A program made the position numbers and the translations under genes. The notes below the pieces were generated by a model. It did not search any database. It worked only from the letters and a program-made list of their open reading frames with translations, and was not told the origin of the DNA. 10,634 nucleotides of DNA from Microbacteriaceae bacterium. GTDB taxonomy: Bacteria > Actinomycetota > Actinomycetes > Actinomycetales > Microbacteriaceae. This document shows positions 6,959 through 10,634 of this stretch, in pieces (within the stretch, counting starts at the first letter, position 1; the number at the start of each line of letters is the position of its first letter). Location: contig JAPOHQ010000031.1 in assembly GCA_029979375.1 (NCBI GenBank), positions 1 to 10,634 of the forward strand, read 5' to 3'.

Positions 6959-7008
6959 AAAGTGTTGAAATATTCAGCTAAGTGGAGCAAAGTGGAGTAA
7001 AGTGGTGA
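6959..7008 (+). promoter_or_regulatory. MraZ-type operator: 10-bp phased AAAGTGG boxes upstream of mraZ
   Basis: Three consecutive 10-base units, TAAGTGGAGC (6979-6988), AAAGTGGAGT (6989-6998) and AAAGTGGTGA (6999-7008), stand just before the mraZ ribosome binding site. A fourth, AAAGTGTTGA (6959-6968), lies exactly two periods upstream, with one degenerate unit (6969-6978) between. MraZ proteins are known to bind short direct repeats about one helical turn apart before their own gene (TGGG-type repeats in E. coli, AAAGTG-type in Mycoplasma), so this is the expected autoregulatory site. The promoter is not certain: TAAAGT (6998-7003) could be a -10 inside the third box, and TTGAAA (6965-6970) a -35 without a good partner. 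Confidence 0.85.
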
Positions 7009-7031
7009 ATAGCTGAGAGAGGGGCATAGCA

Positions 7032-7463
7032 ATGTTGCTAGGAACTCATACCCCGAAGATTGACGACAAGGGTCGCATCTTCCTTCCAGCTAAATTCCGT
7101 GAAGAGCTCTCCGAGGGCGTCGTAATGACCCGCGGTCAGGAGCGCTGCCTCTATGTCTTTTCCAAATCAGAGTTCGCAGGCGTGCACGAGAAGATTCGTC
7201 AGGCCCCAGTCACCTCGGAGGAGGCCAGGAAGTACCTGCGCGTCTTTCTGTCGGGGGCAAGCGATGACCAGCCAGACAAGCAGGGCAGGGTCTTGGTTCC
7301 GGCCATCCTTCGCGAGTATGCCGGCCTCACCAAAGAACTTGTGATCATCGGCGTTGGCTCTCGAGCCGAGATCTGGGATGCCGCCAGCTGGCAGAAGTAT
7401 CTGAGCAACAACGAAGAGAAGTTTGCAAACCAGGCGGAGGAGGTGATTCCGGGATTGTTCTAG
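7032..7463 (+). CDS. mraZ: Transcriptional regulator MraZ
   Basis: A 143-residue protein, the standard length for MraZ, which forms ring-shaped oligomers and binds repeats before the dcw cluster. It is made of two SpoVT/AbrB-like halves, each with the family DxxxR signature: Asp11-Arg15 in DDKGRIFLPAKFR and Asp82-Arg86 in PDKQGRVLVPAILR. No membrane or signal segment is present. The ATG follows a strong purine-rich ribosome binding site (GAGAGAGGGG, 7015-7024). It is the first gene after the terminator and probably the first of the dcw transcript. Autorepression through the repeats at 6959-7008 is expected from E. coli and other bacteria. The 114 bases after its stop hold a folded RNA element before rsmH. 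Confidence 0.97.
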   Translation: MLLGTHTPKIDDKGRIFLPAKFREELSEGVVMTRGQERCLYVFSKSEFAGVHEKIRQAPVTSEEARKYLRVFLSGASDDQPDKQGRVLVPAILREYAGLTKELVIIGVGSRAEIWDAASWQKYLSNNEEKFANQAEEVIPGLF

Positions 7464-7561
7464 CCCTGCACTTTGATCCTTGGCCGAGCCCGGCTTTCTT
7501 CCCCTAAGTCGGACCACGTGAAAACCAAGCTCACGTTTCGGACAGGGACCAGGGTGCAGGG
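7464..7561 (+). ncRNA. Predicted structured RNA leader between mraZ and rsmH (three-way junction)
   Basis: Starting at the first base after the mraZ stop codon, 7464-7488 can pair with 7537-7561 in a helix of 25 positions: 19 Watson-Crick pairs, 4 G-U pairs and 2 mismatches, the outer eight being perfect (CCCTGCAC with GTGCAGGG). Inside are two hairpins: 7490-7496 with 7506-7512 (7 bp including one G-U, loop TCTTCCCCT) and 7516-7521 with 7531-7536 (ACGTGA/TCACGT, loop AAACCAAGC). Junction linkers are 1, 3 and 0 bases. Purine-rich AGGG stretches that could act as ribosome binding sites for rsmH lie in the 3' strand of the closing helix. A conserved RNA called the mraW motif has been described by comparative genomics before mraW (rsmH) in Actinobacteria; this may be a member, but I cannot confirm it. 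The folding was worked out by hand, without energies. Confidence 0.6.
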
Positions 7562-7577
7562 ACAGACCCACAAAACC

Positions 7578-8537
7578 ATGAGTCATCTATCCGCCGAACT
7601 CCACCGACCAGTCATGCTGCAGCGTTGCCTCGAGCTGCTGCGTCCTGCCCTGCAGGGCGACACCCCGGTTGTGGTTGATGCCACTCTGGGTTTGGGCGGT
7701 CACTCCGAGGCGCTACTTACCGAGAATCCAACCCTTCGCGTAATCGGTCTAGACCGAGACCCGCAGGCGCTCAAGCTCGCATCCGAGCGGCTAGCTGGCT
7801 TCGGCGACCGCTTTGAGGCCGTAGAGGCGATTTACGACGAGATCGAAGAGGTCCTAAACGAGCGCAAAATTGATGCCATCCAGGGTGCCCTGTTTGACCT
7901 TGGCGTCAGCTCGATGCAGCTAGATGTGGCCGATCGCGGTTTTGCCTACGCGCAGGACGCTCCGCTTGATATGCGCATGGATCAGACTCGCGGCCAGACC
8001 GCGGCCGACCTGCTTGCCAATCTAGACCTAGAGGAGCTGACCAAGATCTTCCGCGATCTGGGGGAGGAGCGCTACGCCTTCCAGATTGCCAAGGAGGTCA
8101 TCCGGGTTCGCGAGAACAGTCCGATCACCAGCAGCTCACAACTAAATGAGCTGGTTGAAAGAGTGGTTCCAAAGGCACCGGGGAAGCAGTCCGGGCACCC
8201 CGCCAAGCGCGTTTACCAGGCCCTTCGCATCGCAGTCAATGATGAGTTAGATGTTCTCGAGGCCGCCCTGCCGCAGGCAATCGAGGCGCTTTCAACCGGT
8301 GGGCGAATCGTTGTGATGTCCTACCACTCTTTGGAGGATGCGATCGTGAAGCAGGCCCTCCAGGAGCGAGCAGTTTCATCGACTCCGGTTGAGATGCCAA
8401 TCGAACTTCCCGGCACCGGCCCCAGCCTGAAGATTCTCACCAAGGGCGTTGAGCGCGCCACTGAGATCGAGCTCTCCCAGAACCCGCGGGCGGCTTCCGC
8501 AAGGCTCCGCGCTGCCGAGAAGCTGGAGGTAGCGTGA
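7578..8537 (+). CDS. rsmH: 16S rRNA (cytosine(1402)-N(4))-methyltransferase RsmH (MraW)
   Basis: Methylates N4 of C1402 in 16S rRNA at the ribosomal P site, using S-adenosylmethionine. From the chosen ATG the protein has 319 residues, typical of the family. Conserved blocks are HRPVM (9-13), the SAM-binding DATLGLGGHSEALL (34-47), GLDRDP (58-63), LFDLGVSSMQLD (105-116) with DRGFAY, LDMRMD (130-135), the P.KRVYQALRIAVNDEL region (about 208-224) and SYHSLEDAIVK (248-258). The frame stays open upstream with a TTG at 7473 and GTGs at 7518 and 7554, but that stretch forms the folded leader and lies before the conserved HxPV start, so the ATG at 7578 is preferred; it lacks a well-spaced Shine-Dalgarno, and GTG at 7554 (with AGGGA at 7544-7548) remains possible. 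The stop TGA shares one base with the ftsL ATG. Confidence 0.94.
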   Translation: MSHLSAELHRPVMLQRCLELLRPALQGDTPVVVDATLGLGGHSEALLTENPTLRVIGLDRDPQALKLASERLAGFGDRFEAVEAIYDEIEEVLNERKIDAIQGALFDLGVSSMQLDVADRGFAYAQDAPLDMRMDQTRGQTAADLLANLDLEELTKIFRDLGEERYAFQIAKEVIRVRENSPITSSSQLNELVERVVPKAPGKQSGHPAKRVYQALRIAVNDELDVLEAALPQAIEALSTGGRIVVMSYHSLEDAIVKQALQERAVSSTPVEMPIELPGTGPSLKILTKGVERATEIELSQNPRAASARLRAAEKLEVA

Positions 8538-9055
8538 TGAGGGTTATGTTGCTCAGCGCAAATGACGCCAAGAAGCTTCGCCCCAGCATGCTTGCTGGCT
8601 TCATCTTCGTGCTCGGAATCGTGGCTGTCTACATCGTCCAACTGGCTCTCAACATGGTCCTCACTCAGGATGCCTACTACCTCAAGGAGCTCAAGATTCA
8701 GAAGCGCGATCTTGCTACCGAGGTGCAGATCATTCAGGAGGAGGTTGACTCGCTGGGGTCTCCACAGAACCTCGCCGATGCTGCTAATCAGCTCGGGATG
8801 GTCGCCAATCCGGCATCGGTGCTGCTAGACATCAGAAACGACCGTATCTTTGGGTCTCCCGAGCCAGCAGACGCCGAAACCGCGGCCGTTGCCAGCAGCA
8901 ACCTGGTGGCTAACTCAGCCCTCGGAACCGTCTCCGAATTTGCCCTGAGCACCATAGCGGCCAGTGGTCTAGAAGTCAGTGTCGAAATCAGCTCGGAGAA
9001 CACTCCTGGCGTAGTTTTGGAGTCGGGTCGTATCCCAGCATCACCAACCAGGTAG
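8537..9055 (+). CDS. ftsL: FtsL-like septum formation protein
   Basis: A 172-residue single-pass membrane protein in the position of ftsL, between rsmH and ftsI. A short basic cytoplasmic N-terminus (about 1-16, ending AKKLRPS) is followed by one membrane helix (about 18-38) and an extracellular heptad-like helix (about 48-73, KELKIQKRDLATEVQIIQEE), then the DAANQLGMVANPASVLLDI segment characteristic of actinobacterial FtsL-like proteins. The tail from about 108 is Ala/Ser/Glu-rich and probably disordered, longer than in E. coli FtsL. FtsL joins FtsB and FtsQ to activate the septal synthase FtsW-FtsI. ATG at 8537 is preferred over GTG at 8534 because GGAGG (8525-8529) is 7 bases from it. Sequence conservation in this family is low, so the name rests on topology and context. 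Confidence 0.85.
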   Translation: MRVMLLSANDAKKLRPSMLAGFIFVLGIVAVYIVQLALNMVLTQDAYYLKELKIQKRDLATEVQIIQEEVDSLGSPQNLADAANQLGMVANPASVLLDIRNDRIFGSPEPADAETAAVASSNLVANSALGTVSEFALSTIAASGLEVSVEISSENTPGVVLESGRIPASPTR

Positions 9056-9061
9056 GCATCA

Positions 9062-10634
9062 ATGGGCAATCATGCAGCTATGACTCGTCGCCTCACCGCT
9101 TTTTTGATGATGCTCGTTGTTTTGGTGGGAGCCCTGGGTTGGCGGTTAGTCGACTATCAGGTCGTGCGAGCCGAAGAGATACAGGAAAAGTCGATTGAGC
9201 GCCGCAGCGTCACTCAGACCCTCACGGCCTTGCGCGGCGACATCCTGGACTCCACGGGTGAGGTGCTGGCCAGGACCGTGTTCCGCTATGACATAAATGC
9301 AGCACCCAAGAATGTTGGACCCGTTTATCGCACCATTGATGGCGAGCGCACGCAATGGTCGGTGGAGGCGATCGCGATGGAGCTGGCTCCTTTGGTGGGG
9401 CTATCGCTCGAGGAGCTATTGGCGCGACTCGAGGGGGACTCCGAGTATTCCAACCTAGCCAAGAAGGTCGACGCTGCGACCTACAACAAGATTCGTGACC
9501 TCGGTATCCCTTGGATTTACGAGGACAAGTTCGCCGATCGGCTCTATCCCAATGGCGCGGTGGCTGGTAACGTGCTGGGCTTCGTGGGTTCTGACGGCAC
9601 ACCTCTTGCGGGCCTGGAGCGGCAATACAACACCTGTCTTGCGGGTATTGATGGCCAGGAGACCTTTGAGCGCTCGGCGGAGGGGGTCAGGATTCCAACG
9701 TCGAATGTCACCACACAGCCCACCCAGGATGGCGGCTCGCTGAATCTGACCATAGATTCCAACTTGCAATTTTTTGCCCAGCAGGTTCTCGCCGACACGG
9801 TTGCCCAGCTCGAAGCAGAGTGGGCGAGTGCGATCGTTGTGGAGGTTGAGACCGGCAAGATCTTGGCCGCTGCTGAAGCGCCAACGGTCGACCCAAACGA
9901 TCCGGCTGCAACCGACAGCGATAACCGCGGTAGCAAGATTTTCCAGTTTGCCTTCGAGCCAGGGTCCATCATGAAGGCGGTTTCGACCGCAATGGTCCTG
10001 GACACCGGGACGGCTGATGAGTACGACACCGTGGAGGCTCCTGACCGGCTCAAGCTCGAGTATGGCGAGTCGATCAAGGACAGCTTCGATCACGACACCT
10101 ACGAGCTAAGCCTCGCCGGAGTGCTGCGCTACAGCTCCAACACGGGTATCTACGGATTTGGCATGCAGGTCGACGAAGAGGTTCGCTACGACTACCTGCG
10201 CAACTTTGGTTTTGGGCAGACCAGCGCCTTGAATTTCGAGGGTGAGAGCTCCGGAATCCTAAAGCCGATTGAGGACTGGTGGTATTCGGATAAGTACACC
10301 CACCTGTTCGGTCAGGGAGTTGCGGTGACCTCGCTTCAGATGGCCTATGCCTACCAGACCATTGCCAATGGCGGTGTGCGACTGGATCCGCTCCTGGTGG
10401 AGTCCTGCACCGCACCCGACGGCAGCATTCGCTACGCACCCACCCAGGGGAGCACTCGGGTGCTCAGCGAGGCCTCGGCAGATTTGAATTTGCAGCTGAT
10501 GGAGAAGGTGGTCGAAGACCTCGGCGAGTGCATCAAGGACGCCAAGCACCGGCTCGGCTACGAAAAGGTCGTTCTCGCCGGATGGAGTGGCGGCGGGTCG
10601 TTGTCGGTCTTCTATCAGCAGCAGGCCCAGCACC
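9062..10634 (+). CDS. ftsI: Septal peptidoglycan transpeptidase FtsI (PBP3/PbpB), partial; 3' end chimeric
   Basis: A class B penicillin-binding protein that would crosslink septal peptidoglycan outside the membrane. The 524 codons present show a membrane anchor (about 11-30), the class B motif RGDILDSTG (58-66), LAGLERQYN (182-190), the SxxK active site SIMK (Ser302, Lys305) in FEPGSIMKAV, the SSN motif (358-360), and GQGVAVTSLQMAYAY (417-431). AGGTAGG (9050-9056) ends 5 bases before the ATG; an in-frame ATG at 9080 is possible but less well placed. The third catalytic motif, KTG, should follow MEKVVE (480-485) within about 25 residues but is absent: from about residue 486 the frame reads as alpha/beta hydrolase. 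The part up to about 10516 is confidently FtsI; the rest is not. The open frame continues beyond the window. Confidence 0.93.
   Translation, partial: MGNHAAMTRRLTAFLMMLVVLVGALGWRLVDYQVVRAEEIQEKSIERRSVTQTLTALRGDILDSTGEVLARTVFRYDINAAPKNVGPVYRTIDGERTQWSVEAIAMELAPLVGLSLEELLARLEGDSEYSNLAKKVDAATYNKIRDLGIPWIYEDKFADRLYPNGAVAGNVLGFVGSDGTPLAGLERQYNTCLAGIDGQETFERSAEGVRIPTSNVTTQPTQDGGSLNLTIDSNLQFFAQQVLADTVAQLEAEWASAIVVEVETGKILAAAEAPTVDPNDPAATDSDNRGSKIFQFAFEPGSIMKAVSTAMVLDTGTADEYDTVEAPDRLKLEYGESIKDSFDHDTYELSLAGVLRYSSNTGIYGFGMQVDEEVRYDYLRNFGFGQTSALNFEGESSGILKPIEDWWYSDKYTHLFGQGVAVTSLQMAYAYQTIANGGVRLDPLLVESCTAPDGSIRYAPTQGSTRVLSEASADLNLQLMEKVVEDLGECIKDAKHRLGYEKVVLAGWSGGGSLSVFYQQQAQH
10517..10634 (+). other. 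Alpha/beta-hydrolase-like segment fused in frame to ftsI
   Basis: From about codon 486 of the ftsI frame the protein reads DLGECIKDAKHRLGYEKVVL followed by AGWSGGGSLSVFYQQQAQH. This is a helix, a beta strand and the GxSxG nucleophile elbow of an alpha/beta hydrolase, with Ser509 as the expected nucleophile. It has no counterpart in FtsI proteins. The join falls around 10499-10522, where the FtsI phrase MEKVVED would also fit the helix before a hydrolase elbow, so the exact breakpoint is not visible. Base composition is like the neighbours. The segment runs off the window, so its length, its partner residues and whether it is functional are unknown. Confidence 0.75.

Noticed and set aside
6966..6976. 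Small dyad TGAA-ATA-TTCA upstream of mraZ
   Set aside because: Four base pairs only; easily chance and lying between MraZ boxes.
7509..7543. Direct repeat TCGGAC on both sides of the ACGTGA/TCACGT hairpin
   Set aside because: Each copy contributes to a different helix of the folded leader, so it is better explained by that structure than as a separate protein-binding repeat.
9455..10093. A 212-codon minus-strand frame opposite ftsI
   Set aside because: The plus strand encodes RGDILD, SIMK and SSN in the right order; the minus frame has no supporting motif.

Overview
The window looks like chromosomal DNA of a high-GC Gram-positive (Actinobacteria), probably a small-genome relative of the Microbacteriaceae. 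The reasons are the actinobacterial families present (class II DAHP synthase, Rv2175c-like DNA-binding protein, DUF3040 membrane protein, IdsA-type prenyl synthase) and the gene order, which follows the Mycobacterium tuberculosis stretch from fadD15 (Rv2187) through aroG, Rv2175c, idsA2 and Rv2169c to mraZ, rsmH, ftsL and pbpB with many genes left out. Genes are tightly packed, with overlapping ends and several GTG/TTG starts. The taxon is inferred, not proven.

Layout. (1) 1-1903: the last 37 codons of a peptide deformylase, ending inside the 3' end of a convergent long-chain acyl-CoA synthetase gene. (2) 1904-2054: divergent intergenic space. (3) 2055-5404: a plus-strand run of ROK sugar kinase, 1-acylglycerol-3-phosphate acyltransferase, class II DAHP synthase and a small Rv2175c-type DNA-binding protein, with gaps of 17, 8 and -11 bases, so probably one transcript. 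(4) 5401-6498: a convergent trans-prenyl diphosphate synthase whose stop codon overlaps that of the previous gene. (5) 6499-6944: a 55-base divergent promoter region, a DUF3040 membrane protein and a strong intrinsic terminator. (6) 6945 to the end: the start of the division and cell-wall (dcw) cluster, with a MraZ-type repeat operator, mraZ, a structured leader, rsmH, ftsL and the first part of ftsI.

The genes serve envelope lipid supply (acyl-CoA synthetase, acyltransferase, prenyl synthase), entry into the shikimate pathway (DAHP synthase), sugar phosphorylation, and septal peptidoglycan synthesis (ftsL, ftsI). MraZ and RsmH are the usual first genes of a dcw cluster.

Two points deserve attention. 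The 114 bases between mraZ and rsmH can fold into a three-way junction closed by a 25-position helix, which looks like a cis-acting RNA. At the right end, the FtsI reading frame passes, before its KTG motif, into sequence carrying an alpha/beta-hydrolase nucleophile elbow (GWSGGG). This is either an assembly or cloning chimera or a real rearrangement, and it should be resolved before the last 120 bases are trusted.
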